Of a DNA stretch of 64,000 bases, positions 35,610-47,900 are shown piece by piece. A program made the translations under genes and the position numbers. Each line of letters begins with the position of its first letter. The stretch's first letter is position 1. The DNA is taken from the NCBI RefSeq assembly GCF_031143425.1, contig NC_090440.1, positions 336,415,844 through 336,479,843 on the forward strand, read 5' to 3'. The notes beneath the pieces were generated by a model that worked only from the letters and a program-made list of their open reading frames with translations, ran no database searches and was not told the DNA's origin. The stretch comes from Pleurodeles waltl. Taxonomy: Eukaryota; Chordata; Amphibia; Caudata; Salamandridae.

Positions 35610-36440
35610 ATGGTCAGACCGGGTGTTAAAATGACTCTTTGGCACAGGTCCATCAGGAAAGCGCACCCAAAACACTGTGGCAACCTGCAGGAAAGCATGG
35701 ATCTAATCCTACTACAGCTTTGGGTACCAAGAAGACCACCACAAACCCCACCATTGGCACCACATCCACCAACACAACCACAATCATCCCCACCCAGACC
35801 ACAGAGGCAGCACAGGAGAAAGGATCGTAGCTACTGCCAGCGGACATTACTGATTCCCCCCAGGGATGAAGAGGTCATCACCTTCTTCCAGCAGCACAGG
35901 GAGTCCATCATCCAACTGCTTTACCTAATTGCGCCCAGACTGCAGGCTACGGTCAACATAGTGACCAACATACCACCACTGACCAAGCTCCTGGCCGTGC
36001 TACATATGCTTGCATCAGGCTCCTTCCAGACCACTGCAACACAAGTGGCAAGAGTATCACAGTCATCCCTGTTAGCATTCCTCCCTTCTGTCCTAGATGC
36101 CATCATCCACCTCACAGCCCGCCACATCCTCTTCCCTAATACCCAGCAACTGCAGCAGGAAATAAAGCAAGGTTTGTACACCATTGCTGGATTTCCAAAT
36201 GTACTATGTGCCATGGAATGCACAGATGTGCAACTCGTTCCTTCTTCTGCAACTGAACAGTCACACAAGAATCGGAAACATTCCCACTCAATGAATGTAC
36301 AGGGCATTGTTGACCATCGTGGGTTCATCCTGAATGTGGTGGCCAAATACCCTGGCAGCGTGCATGATGCCTACATCTCCAGCAGTCCATGTATAACCAG
36401 AGATTCCAGGATGAATAATATGGAAATGGCCTGCTTGTAG
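35610..36440 (+). pseudogene. Harbinger B transposase, first exon
   Basis: After a Pro-rich N-terminus, the HARBI1-type core is readable: LASGSFQTTATQVARVSQ (helical), IAGFPNVLCAMECTDVQL, KNRKHSHSMNVQGI and GSVHDAYI. The first catalytic position reads Glu (CAMECTD) where the family has Asp. After GSVHDAYISSS the frame is lost. In the frame two bases downstream it regains QRFQDE, a TAA stop, then NGLLV at the donor GTAG|GTAAGC (about 36439). Frameshift, nonsense and active-site change make it a pseudogene. Confidence 0.8.
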
Positions 36441-36789
36441 GTAAGCAAACAACAAGTACCTAACGGACACAATAACAAATAGATATGGGGACACAATACA
36501 CAGATAACTGTATGCCTGCACTGATAGGGGCTGCAGAATGATGCCTGTGACACATACATGCGCCATGCTCCGATACACATATGCAATGCAAATCTCCCTG
36601 AAATACAGATGACGACGTCTCCAGCCAGTTATGTACATGTTGCATGATATAAAGCACACAGCCATGCATGGCAGCCAGGAAATCTGATCAACAGGTGTGC
36701 AAGGGAGGTGTACCATGTTCACTGTGGAGTGGTCACATGCAACAAACATGGGCCATCAGTCGTGTCATGACTCATACATCAGGGACTAG

Positions 36790-37200
36790 GGGCCTCATTT
36801 ACAAGGCCTGACTGGCACAATGCACCACCGGAGTGACATTTTCCTGGCACTCCGGTGGCACAGTGTGCCAGTTCATATTTACAAGGCCATGCAAAGCCAC
36901 CTTGCATGGCTTTTCATGGCCTTGTAAATATATGGATACCTTTCACGTATAACACTGTGTGAAAGAGGCGTTCCATGGGTGTTGCTTGGGTTGTACCCAT
37001 GCAACTCCCAGGGAAGTCATGGTGCAAGGTTGCCTGCATTGGCACTAGGCAGCAATTTGTGCACCAGTGCCGGGGGAGAGGACAGGAAGGAGTAATATCT
37101 TGTAGTTATGGTGCAATTCTGCCCTTTCCCAGTGGTGCATGGTAGCACGGCAAGGCACTTGCTGCACCGCCATGTGCCATGGGCCTTGTAAATGAGGCCC
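36790..37200. mobile_element. MITE in Harbinger B intron, 411 bp
   Basis: The ends GGGCCTCATTTACAAGGCC and GGCCTTGTAAATGAGGCCC are a near-perfect inverted repeat. TAG flanks both sides (36787-36789 and 37201-37203). Internal palindromes include one around 'ccaccggagtg...cactccggtgg' and one around the 'ttacaaggccatg...' centre. Confidence 0.85.
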
Positions 37201-37203
37201 TAG

Positions 37204-38112
37204 GTGCAAGAAGACAAAAAACGGCCCATCGGCAAGTGACATGTAACTGTACAAACGTATAATGGTATATAAAATAACTCCCATCTTACGTATGCAAAGT
37301 GTAAAGCTACACACAGACATCACTCTTGATGCTTTTGAGGCAGCAGCCTTGGATGGAAGATGCTCCCAAATACACCAATTCTATCCTGAAAGCAAAGAAA
37401 CACCTACAACCTCTGATGCAAGTATGAATGTGTACTTGCAGATGTCCACCAACAAATTGGCAGGAAACATGTGTTATGTTAACAAATTTAGCACAATGCT
37501 GTGATACATGTTCACAATGTTTCCCCCACTGTGACATGCAACCATGCATTGGTAAATGGCACTTGTCACATCATGTCACTCAGTTGGGATGTGTGAGTGC
37601 ACACTGTATGGACAGCATCATGTCAACCGTCATGGACAATGCAGGACAATCAAAGGCATGGACAAATGTAATGTATGGCAACACCATCATCTGGGGATGA
37701 GCATGCACCTATGTATTTGTCAGCCTTGTCTAGCAGGTAACCAACAACCTAGGATAGACCTACAAAAAAGATTCACATCCACATTCTGTCTCACCCACAC
37801 ATGTATTGTGAGCCCAAAACATTGAGTGGACTTGAGCGATGGGAATCAGCCACCATCAAAATCTGTTGAAAAAATATGACAGTCAGGAAGTTGAATTGTA
37901 TGATGTATCTATCCATGCACTGCATTTGACATAAGATGCAGTGATTGAACAGGTCCCTGGAAAAGGTAGTACACTGGCATTATTGACAAATCATGTGGTC
38001 ATAACTGGGAGAAGTGCACAATAAAACCAATACACATAACACATATGGGCAGGGCTTATGTAAATACAATAATCCTCAAAAATGACATTGTTTATTTTCC
38101 TTTACATTTCAG
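37204..38112. other. Remainder of Harbinger B intron
   Basis: Non-coding, with CA/TG-rich sequence. It ends in the acceptor TTTACATTTCAG at 38112. Confidence 0.5.
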
Positions 38113-38495
38113 ATGACCAAAGATATGGCATCCAACAGTGGGGCATGACACCATTTGGAAACCCACAAACTGAGGCAGAAAAGGCCTACAACCAGGTGGA
38201 CAGTCATATGAGAAACATTGTTGAGCAGACCTTTGGCCAACTCAAGGGCAGGTTTCAATGCCTGGACGTTTCAGGTGGGAGACTCTTGTATCCCCCTTAT
38301 CCCCCAGTCTGCAAGTTAATATTTGCCTGTGTAATACTGCAAAATATTTGTGTCAGAACAGATCTCCCATTGGACGAAGACCTAGAGGCACCAAGGGAGG
38401 AGGAGGAGGGTGAGCCACCATATCATCTTGACCTCAATAACACTGCTGCCAGTGCACAAAGGCATGCACACATCATGCAGAACTTTTTTAGTTAA
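38113..38495 (+). pseudogene. Harbinger B transposase, last exon
   Basis: Directly after the acceptor it reads DQRYGIQQWGMTPF, then EKAYNQVDSHMRN. The catalytic glutamate follows in IVEQTFGQLKGRFQCL, then an acidic tail and IMQNFFS before the stop at 38493-38495. This exon is itself intact and its phase fits the first exon's alternative frame. Confidence 0.8.
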
Positions 38496-40451
38496 GCACA
38501 TGTGACTGAAGGTATGACTGCCAAACACAGAATACAGAATGACTTGTATATGTATGTGGGACCATTAACTGTAATGACCTTTCCCCAATCCACCCCTACT
38601 CACTGTGCAGCTGACAAAGGAAATAGTCTGCAGCTGTGGGTGAGTACTTCTCACAAACAAACCCACAGATAAGCTGAGCAGAGCCATAATCATGTGCTAA
38701 ACGGGACCGGCTACATTGTGGAGGGGACTTCCAGTGTACACAAGTATTACTTCGAGAATCCGGATATGATTGAGGTCCAATTAGCTTGCTTACCACCAAG
38801 AGCAACAAAACTGATACTAGTGTGCGTCATATTGCAGAACACATTTGCAGGGCATAATCTCCTATGACCCAATGAGAATGAGGAGCATGAAGAACTGGAC
38901 AATGAGTATGGGGAAGATGGGGAACGAGCACTAAATGTAACATCAATAGCAGCAGCATTGCTGAGGTAACATATTCTAGTCTTGTGTGTGGGACATGTGT
39001 GAATGACTCACACAATGTCAGAAGAGTGTGATAACGCGAAAAAGCGTATCTCTGTCACATACCACATATCATCACAACCAGTGTGTAGCCAAATTACCTG
39101 CCCAGTCACAGTGTAAGAAAGTCATCCTGTTGGCAAATACAACCAAATTTGACTTACTGAAAATGTTGGTGACTGCTAACCAGGCCCAGGGCCACTACCC
39201 TGAATAAAAGGTATATGCTGAAGTGGTACAAGTACAGCTGCCAATGGCAGACTCCTATAAGTCCCAAATAGATAACAGGGTAAGGGGGACTCAAACTACC
39301 TACAAGTCCCTAGTAGATAAAAGGGCAAGGGGGAATCAAACTCCCTATAAATCCCTAGTAGATAATAGGGCAGGGAATTTTTGACTGTCTGCTATATGTA
39401 GAATGTGTTGCCTGACGCAGAGACAGTCTCCGGAGGCAAACTGGCAGTGTGGCCCCTGGTGGGAGGTCCCTGGATGGGGTAACATGAGCAAACTGTACTA
39501 TTCACATGTCCCTTCACATGTGTGTACTAGGTATCACACCATCTGCCTGCACTGGACACTGTAATCCCCAACCCCATTGCCTAACAGCCTGCTGTCTGCA
39601 TTTTGGGACACAGCATATATTGGCAGATGTCTGCACTGTACTAGATTTAGGTGTACGGTCTACATTCCAGGGCAAGTACATGGCATCCCTGGGGGTAAAC
39701 TAAGCAATGGACTCAGGTGGCAACACATATTTGGCACATTGGTCAACCCTTCAAATGTGTCGTGACAACAAAACCTAAGAGGAGTGTCCACAATGTATGA
39801 TATGATCCTTGTAATGCATGTACTTGCACCAATGTACACTTAGAAAACATCCATTGGACACATGGAAAGAGGGGAGAGTGTTAAGCAGAACTATTCATAG
39901 GCAACACAGAAATCCACATGACTATAAAAATGAATTCCACATGACACCATACACATATACACATATTTAATTAATTGTCCCAATGTTTGTTTTTTCATCC
40001 ATCGTGTGTGCCAAAAATTGACACATCCCATGTGACACATCGGGAGTTCATGGTGCTTCATCATGCATCCTCAAAAATCCACGCGTTGGTGTGAAGCATC
40101 CAAAAATTATGCGAATGGCTCAAAATATGCTGCACCAGCCTAGGAAGTGATGCAATGGATCAGCCATATGGCAAACTAGGAACTGTAAAGTTGCTTTCAT
40201 TTTCTCTTACAGTCACAGTCTTTGTATCTGTGCTTGGGAGAGCTCGTGTAGTGTGGTGTTTGGAGTTGTATTGAAGAGTGCTGTTTCAGGAGTCTTTTGT
40301 GCTGTCTGCTGTCTCTGTTGTGTCCTTGACATCTGTTTTTTGTGTCTGTTTGTATATTGTGTTTTTACTGTGTATTGTCTGGTGTTTGTCCTTGGAGAAG
40401 ATCAGTCTGTTGAGGTAGTTGCGGATATATTTTTTTATTATTAAGTTAATC
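38496..40451. other. Unclassified sequence with a small tandem repeat
   Basis: At 39251-39377 there are three copies of a 43-45-bp unit ('ctcc(c)tataagtccc(t)a(a/g)tagataa(c)aggg(t/c)aaggggga'). Otherwise nothing is recognised. Confidence 0.45.
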
Positions 40452-40760
40452 ATGGGTTTGGGTTGGGACATGTTGGGGAAGGGAAAGGCGCGTGACATGA
40501 GTGCAGAAAAGTTGGGGAGGGCTTCATCTATCTGTTCACCCACTACCTGCCAAATAGGATGCCCATGAGCGGGCGAGTGATCCCGGGATACAGGGTGGAG
40601 GCACGCAAGCTGCGGTGGGGGAAGGTTCACATCACAAGCAGCAGATCATCAAGTTGGATCATACGACCCACCAACTCAAACATCAATGGGCAGACATCAA
40701 CGTGACCTGCTGGGCTACCTCGGGATACAGGTCAGTGGAACTGCTGGTAAGTGCACAGTC
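40452..40760 (+). pseudogene. Possible Myb/SANT-like relic
   Basis: An ATG at 40452 begins MGLGWDMLGKGK. After frame breaks, the + strand at about 40640-40740 reads LDHTTHQLKHQWADINV, resembling the third-helix region of Harbinger Myb-like proteins (typically QLKHRWADI). A donor-like GGTAAGT follows at about 40748. It is plausible given the neighbouring transposase relic but rests on a short match. Confidence 0.3.
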
Positions 40761-42289
40761 TTTTGAGTGAATCCTGTATTGCACTTGCAAGTAGATGTCT
40801 GATGTCCATAGGACCTTCTCTACTAAGTTAGGACACAGGGCAGGGATGCAAGTTGTGTTTCTGCACTAACAAACATCCCTGACATGTGCTGTAAATATGA
40901 CATATGGCACATTCCTGTACTTGTCCCTTGTGCTAACCCACACATTGCTGATGAGCACCAATGCAGGCACTCTTGTATCATGTTGAAAGGGTACATGGTT
41001 GCTAGAGATGAGTGTACATGTGCAGGAAGGAACACCATCCTGCACATATACAATCATCAAAGGTGTTGTCCATTGTCCTTGTGTGATATAGATAGCACCA
41101 CTCATAGGAAGTTAAAAAACATGGATAAGTAAGGTATTTAATTCCCATTGGGCCAATGTGACACTCCTCCTGAGGTGACTTATGACTCTGATGCATGACC
41201 AGCCTTGTGCCCATGGCCAAGCACACTGTGCCACATAAACTCATGAGACATGTTGCTCAGGCGGTGCAGGGTGACACTTGGGCTGGTAATTGTATACCAT
41301 TGTGTCAGTGGTTGACATATGACAGGCTTTAAATACCATTACATATCCAAACAGTCATTTTAGAGAAAAATTATGGCACAAAGGTTTCCAAAAACTGGGC
41401 TGTCATTCCCCCACACTGAGCAGTGTCCCTAGCATACCTCTCGGACACTTTCCTGTTAGCACCACAGTGCACATGTCACCTGATGTGCTTAGGGCAGCCT
41501 GAGAAAGTGTGCACATTTCCAATAATTTGCCTGCTGCCAGATTGTATCTCAACATGTGCCACCTTGGGAGATTGGTCTGTGTAAGCCACTCACCTGAACC
41601 CCAGGTGTTCCGATGGGGCGATGACAATTCCCCAAATCCCGGTGAGGACTAACATGCCCGTGATGAAGAGTACATTGTCTTCTCGCAAGTCATCAAGGGG
41701 AAGGGGTTTTGCGAGGAGAAAAAGAGAAAATACCAGCTTTTGCTTTGTGGATTGCAGGATCGGACTGCTGGACCCAGGACTACATGTTGTGTTGAGTGTC
41801 AGGACGTCTGATTTCTCAAAATACTGGGTTCTGGGTTTTTAGGATTCTGGGTTGCAAAATAATTACTTCAGTAATACATTGAACTTGCACAAACTATTGC
41901 AAAATTATATATTGCACAATGTCAGTTGTTGACACATTGTGCATATGTTTCTATAAGACTGAACAGGTCTCTTCCTCTTTTTACAATACTTTCAGAGTCT
42001 CTGAAGCAATGTCCAAACTCAAGAACAATTAACTTGACTAAAGGGCTTCTTTATGTTCCGGCGTAATCTCTTGCCAATAATAGTTTTGATAAACTTGCTC
42101 TATGTCCAATCTCTTAATTCTCAGGGGAGTGCTTGTTACTGGAAACACGTCTTTCCTTAATGTCTGTTTAGCAGTATCTTGGATTTCCACCCAAACGTCA
42201 AATCACACTAGTTCTTATTGTCATAAATTATTTAAAAGACAGAGCTCTGTTTTTTTTCATTGAAGTGATTACGCTTTTACCTTAAAAAT
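40761..42289. other. Unclassified sequence
   Basis: Scattered short ORFs without domains. No repeat family is recognised. Confidence 0.3.
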
Positions 42290-42540
42290 GAAGTTACAGG
42301 ATCATCGGCAGAAGACAGAAGAGGAGAGCGGGGACTCCTCAGGAAGCCGACTGGAGGGCGAGGATTGCTGGAATTCCACTGAAGGCTGTCCGGAGGATGA
42401 CAAATGATGGAACTCAACTGGAAACTGGTCGGAGAACGGGAAACCCTAGAACTGGACTGGAGGCAGGCTGGAGGACAAGGTACTTGACTTTCTCTGGAAC
42501 TTGACTGAAGGTAGGCTGGACGACAAGGTACACACATCCT
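42290..42540 (+). repeat. Diverged short tandem repeats (GGA-rich)
   Basis: Units of about 35-45 bp share 'ggaa(c/t)t(c/g)(g)actgga(a/g)g', then 'ggctgga(g/c)gacaaggtac'. The last two units (about 42455-42535) are the clearest. Confidence 0.5.
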
Positions 42541-42570
42541 TAAATAATCAAGTGTGCACATGCGCCTTTT

Positions 42571-42801
42571 GGCAGTTGATTGCTTTTTAAGAAAATGAGC
42601 AATTATCCTCCTGATTGTGGCACATGTTCAATACAGATCACATTTTGAAGAGCATGTTTTGGTAGGTACAGTTGGAGCAGGTGTAAAGGCAGTTGGCTGC
42701 TTGTTAAGGAAATGAGCAATTAAACTCCTGATTGTGGCACATGTTCAATACAGATCACATTGTGACAAGCACATGTTGTGGCAGTTACAGTTGGAGCAGG
42801 T
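42571..42801 (+). repeat. Tandem duplication, about 118-bp unit, two copies
   Basis: Both copies run from 'gcagttg(a/g)(t/c)tgctt' through 'cctgattgtggcacatgttc' and 'aatacagatcacatt' to 'acagttggagcaggtg' (42571-42689 and 42690-42801). Confidence 0.85.
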
Positions 42802-43589
42802 GGAATACAATGTACATAATCAACAAGCATTGGTTATAATAAGTGAGACATTTAACAAGTATTGGTTATTGTAAACTTGATATTCAAGGTTGTAATGAAT
42901 ATACCCAAATATGTTTGAATGTTGCAAGCAACAGCATCTTGCTATAAATGAGCTCTTGGATGAGCTATTGTATCCACAACAGAGATGTCCCTTAGCATTA
43001 GTGATCCACATTTTAGACACTTCAATGGATCAAGTCTCATGTAGATGAGGCATGATGTATGTGCCTATGTACATAGTGGGATGTCATACACCTGTATATC
43101 ACACACTTGTTTGTACTTCAAATGAAAATGTAGTGGTGTGGGATGGAGAAAACATTTATGTTCATTGTCTTTGACCATGCAGCAATGAAATCTAACGATG
43201 TCTGTTAAATTCCATGTAGGTTGTAGCCTCCCAATGGAATTTATTCTGCCATCCCTTCCCAGGTGTGACACGAGCATTGCACAGTCCGACCCAGTGATGC
43301 ATGTGTATTTCTATAAATACTATGCAGTAAACATGTCCATTCCCACCTCCCCAGTACGCTAATGTTGTACAGTTCTCACATTACCCACCCTACAGTTAAA
43401 TATTTACGATGAGTTCCTATGGTCCCTTCCATGGCAGCTGACACCAGTGTGCACTCCCTTGCCTGCCATGTCAGCTTGAAACAGTTTAGTTTCATGCGGG
43501 GTACAATAGACATGGCTCTTGCTGTGTCCCTATGTGTGTATGCCACCCATCATCCTCACCTGGCCTCCCTCTCAAATGAGTTGTTTGAC
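42802..43589. other. Unclassified sequence
   Basis: No gene or repeat family recognised. Confidence 0.3.
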
Positions 43590-44530
43590 CTGTGACACAG
43601 TGCAGGAAAGTACTATCTTGCCTGGCATGTTACCCCCATTTTTTACTTGTGTGTCAGTTTGTTTTTGCCTGTCTCACTGGGATCCTGCTAGCCAGGACCC
43701 CAGTGCTCATAGTTGTGGCCTGAATGTGTGTTCCCTGTGTAGTGCCTAACAGTGTCACTGAGGCTCTGCTTATCAGAACCTCAGTGATTATGCTCTCTCT
43801 GCCTTTAAAATTGTCACTGCAGGCTAGTGACCATTTTACCAATTCTGATTGGTACACTGGAACACCCTTATAATTCCCTAGTATATGGTACCTGGGTACC
43901 CATGGTATTGGGGTTCCAGGAGATACCTATGGGCTGCAGCATTTCTTTTGCCACCCATAGGGAGCTCAGACAATTCTTACACAGGACTGCCACTGCAGCC
44001 TGAGTGAAATAACGTCTACGTTATTTTACAGCCATTTTACACTTCACTTAAGTAAGTTATAAGTCACCTATATGTCTAACCCTCACTTGGTGAAGGTTAG
44101 GTGCAAAGTTACTTAGTGTGAGGGCACCCTGGCACTAGCCAAGGTTCCCCCACATAGTTCATGGCAATTTCCCTGGACTTTGTGAGTGCGGGGACACCAT
44201 TGCACACGTGCACTACATATAGGTCAATACGTACATGTAGCTTCACAATGGTAACTCCGAATATGGCCATGTAACATGTCTAAGAACATGGAATTGTCCC
44301 CCCATGCCAAATCTGGTATTGGGGTGCCAATCCCATGCATCCCCAGGGCTCCAGCATCGACTCCAGTTACTGCCTGTCAGAGTCTCCAGATCCTCGGGGT
44401 CTGCGCATGTTCCCAACACATCCACCACAAGACAGCTCCAATACTCTGATTAGAATGTCACAGAGTCTAAGGGAGTCCAAGGGAGGAAAGGGGATTAGGT
44501 AGGGAACAGCTGGGAAGGAGACCAAGAGGA
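43590..44530 (+). repeat. Dispersed LTR-type repeat, family 2 (copy 2)
   Basis: The stretch 43590-44140 matches the complement of 220-838 throughout. The part to about 44530 continues without a counterpart in this window. It is LTR-like by general appearance; ends are not defined. The large Harbinger element is inserted just downstream. Confidence 0.5.
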
Positions 44531-44589
44531 AGCAAAAGGTTAAAACACACAATATCAAGATTATATCATATTAATCATTACTAGACTAT

Positions 44590-44917
44590 GGCCCTCATTC
44601 TGACCCTGGCGGTCGGTGATAAAGCGGCGGCCAAGCCGCCAACAGGCCGGCGGTCTAAAATATGCAATTCTGACCCTGGCGGGAACCGCCAACACAGCCC
44701 GCCAACTTAACACTCCGCCCGCCACAGCGGTACAAACAAACAGCGCGGCGGTTCCCGCCAACAGCCCGGCGGCAGACAAAGTACCGCCCACCCTATTACG
44801 ACCCACCAATCTGCCACCTTTTCCGGGGCGGGAGCACCGCCGATAAGAACACGGCGGAAACAGACTACGAACGGGAAAACGCTCACCTCTACGCACTCCA
44901 CGCGAGATTCCGGCAGT
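44590..44917 (+). promoter_or_regulatory. Left terminus: TIR, ATTCTGACC boxes, presumed transposase promoter
   Basis: ATTCTGACC occurs at 44597-44605 and 44667-44675 amid GCGG/CCGCC inverted repeats. By analogy with other Harbinger elements, such repeated subterminal motifs are candidate binding sites for the Myb-like protein. The region lies directly upstream of the transposase ATG at 44918. No TATA box was assigned. Confidence 0.5.
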
Positions 44918-47900
44918 ATGGAGCCAGAGTTACAGGTCATCCCCGCACTCCTATTCCTCCTCATATACCAGGAGCACGCCCGGCGGCGCGGAAGACATCG
45001 GTGAGTACTGCACCTACGACACAGGGGAGGGAAAAGATTACCGGCACACACCCACCCACCCACACCCACTACAACACACACATCAATGCATTCCCACAGA
45101 TCACTGTCACAACCCACAAACCACCCCCCTCCGAAATAATGCAAAGACCAAAAGAAGAGATCATAAACGGGCAGATATATTGAAATATGTACGCCATTAA
45201 TCCCAATAAATAAATAAACTATGTACAAAATATATACAGCTACTAAATGTAGTCCAACCACTGTCCGTGGATCACAGGGGTCCTGTGCAAAGGGGCAAGG
45301 CCCAGTCCCACGACAAGAACTCCACGGAGAGAACACTGCAGGGGCATCAGAAAGAAAATAGGACAGGCACCTCAGGGGGAAGGGAAGGGGGGGCACCTCA
45401 GCCACTTGAGTACACGACGCCAGATCCACGAGGGGACTCCATGACCACTGGGCCATCCTGGGGAGAGCAAAGCTACAGTCCATACAGTGGGTGGCCTGCC
45501 CACTGGGCCATCCTGGGGAGAGCAAAGCCACAGTCCATACAGTCCATACAGTGGGTGGCCTGCCCACTGGGCCATCCTGGGGAGAGCAAAGCCACAGTCC
45601 ATACAGTCCATAACAGACCCCACTGCCACTGGAGGAGGCAAGTTGGCCAGAGGACATCCTGCAGCCCTGCCCGAGATAGATCCTGCCCTGCCACGTCTGC
45701 CAAAGGGCCAGCGGTTCTTGCCCTGAAGGGCCCAGTTCAGCGGTTCATGAGACGGCGGGGCCCAGTTCAGCGGTTCTTGCCTTGAAGGGCCCAGTTCAGC
45801 GGTTCTTGCCTTGAAGGGCCCAGTTCAGCGGTTCTTGAGACGGCGGGGCCCAGTTCAGCGGTTCTTGCCTTGAAGGGCCCAGTTCAGCGGTTCTTGCCTT
45901 GAAGGGCCCAGTTCAGCGGTTCTTGAGACGGCGGGGCCCAGTTCAGCGGTTCTTGCCTTGAAGGGCCCAGTTCAGCGGTTCTTGCCTTGAAGGGCCCAGT
46001 TCAGCGGTTCTTGAGACGGCGGGGCCCAGTTCAGCGGTTCTTGCCTTGAAGGGCCCAGTTCAGCGGTTCTTGCCTTGAAGGGCCCAGTTCAGCGGTTCTT
46101 GAGACGGCGGGGCCCAGTTCAGCGGTTCTTGCCTTGAAGGGCCCAGTTCAGCGGTTCTTGCCTTGAAGGGCCCAGTTCAGCGGTTCTTGAGACGGCGGGG
46201 CCCAGTTCAGCGGTTCTTGCCTTGAAGGGCCCAGTTCAGCGGTTCTTGCCTTGAAGGGCCCAGTTCAGCGGTTCTTGAGACGGCGGGGCCCAGTTCAGCG
46301 GTTCTTGCCTTGAAGGGCCCAGTTCAGCGGTTCTTGCCTTGAAGGGCCCAGTTCAGCGGTTCTTGAGACGGCGGGGCCCAGTTCAGCGGTTCTTGCCTTG
46401 AAGGGCCCAGTTCAGCGGTTCTTGCCTTGAAGGGCCCAGTTCAGCGGTTCTTGCCTTGAAGGGCCCAGTTCAGCGGTTCTTGCCTTGAAGGGCCCAGTTC
46501 AGCGGTTCTTGAGACGGCGGGGCCCAGTTCAGCGGTTCTTGAGACGGCGGGGCCCAGTTCAGCGGTTCTTGCCTTGAAGGGCCCAGTTCAGCGGTTCTTG
46601 CCTTGAAGGGCCCAGTTCAGCGGTTCTTGAGACGGCGGGGCCCAGTTCAGCGGTTCTTGCCTTGAAGGGCCCAGTTCAGCGGTTCTTGAGACGGCGGACG
46701 GTCTATGGCCAACTGCTAAATGCCTGGTGGTGCCCTCCTGGGCAGCGGGGATGGTGCTCCTTCACTGTCCACCTGGGCTGTGGGTGGTGGGGCCCTCCTG
46801 GCCAGCTGGGCTGGGTCCTCCCTGGGCAGCGGCTATGGGGCTGGTGGGCTCTCCCGGGGCAGCTGTGCCGGTTCCTCCCGGGGCAGCGGCTATGGGGGTT
46901 GTGGGCTCCTCCTGGGCAGCAGGCCTGCTGCCTGACCTCTCCAACTTGCTGCCCTTGCCCTCCTTAGTCGTCGGCCTGTGGCCCTTTCCTCCCTTTGGAG
47001 CTGTGGCTGGTGACTGTCTCTGGGTGGTGTCCGGGGGGGATGTAGAAGGCGGGCTCCTGCGGCGCCCCTTCCGCCTTCTGCTCCTCTTCCCAGGGGGTGG
47101 GCTGGCTGTCCCCTTGCTGCTGGGCGAAGATCCAGACATGCGGGCTGGCGGGCTCCAATACCCCTGCACCCTTGTCAAGGGGGCTGCAGGGCTGGTGGTG
47201 GCTGAGGTGCTCTTCTTACCCCGACGAGAAGGAGGGGGGGGCTCAGGGTCAGGAAAGAAGTTAGTAGTGGCGAGGAAGAGCTTCTTGGGACAATGGAGAG
47301 TGGTAGGTACAGTGGGAATGGGAGTGGAGGGAGAGGATGTGGTTGTAGGTGAGTCACGTTTGCTGTCTTTGGGTGCAGGTGCAGGAGGGATAGGCTGTCG
47401 TGAGGTGGATGGCTGTTGGGTGGGTGGGTGGCTGCGTTTGTGTGGTGTGGAAGAGGGGGTGACAGACACAGTGGGAGAGGACACAGGGGACGTGTAAATG
47501 GCAGTGGGGGTGGTGACTGCACGTGTGCGGACTGGAGTGGAGGGTGTGCTGGTGATGGAAACACTGGCTGATGGTGAGGTGAATGGAGGTGTGAGTGTAG
47601 ACGTCACAGGGAGGGAGGAGGGAGACGAGGAGGTGGGGGTCACAGAGGTGGTAGTGACTGTTGGCATGTCTGCATCGGAATGTTGCGTGTGTGAATGTCT
47701 GCGTGATCTGTGGTGCTTATGTTTGGATGAGCTTCTCTTGGGTGTTGAGGTGTGTGCAGGCTGGTCTGATGGTGTGGGTGGGACAGGCAGAGGAACAGGA
47801 GACTGGGAGGAGGGAGTTAGTAGAGGCAGGCAGGAGACAGGGACAATGGCTGCCGTCAGTGCTGAGGCCAGAGCCTGGAACGATCGCTGATGGGCAGCCT

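Larger units (their letters stand above)
35304..38495 (+). mobile_element. Decayed Harbinger element B (left end and transposase)
   Basis: A terminus-like GGGGCTTATTTACAAGG at 35304 precedes a two-exon HARBI1-like transposase. The intron (36440-38112) has taken up a MITE (36790-37200). The right terminus was not located; a possible Myb-like relic sits at 40452-40760. Confidence 0.55.

Noticed and set aside
45709..46697. CRISPR-like array
   Set aside because: Units are contiguous with no unique spacers, and the context is eukaryotic. It is a minisatellite.
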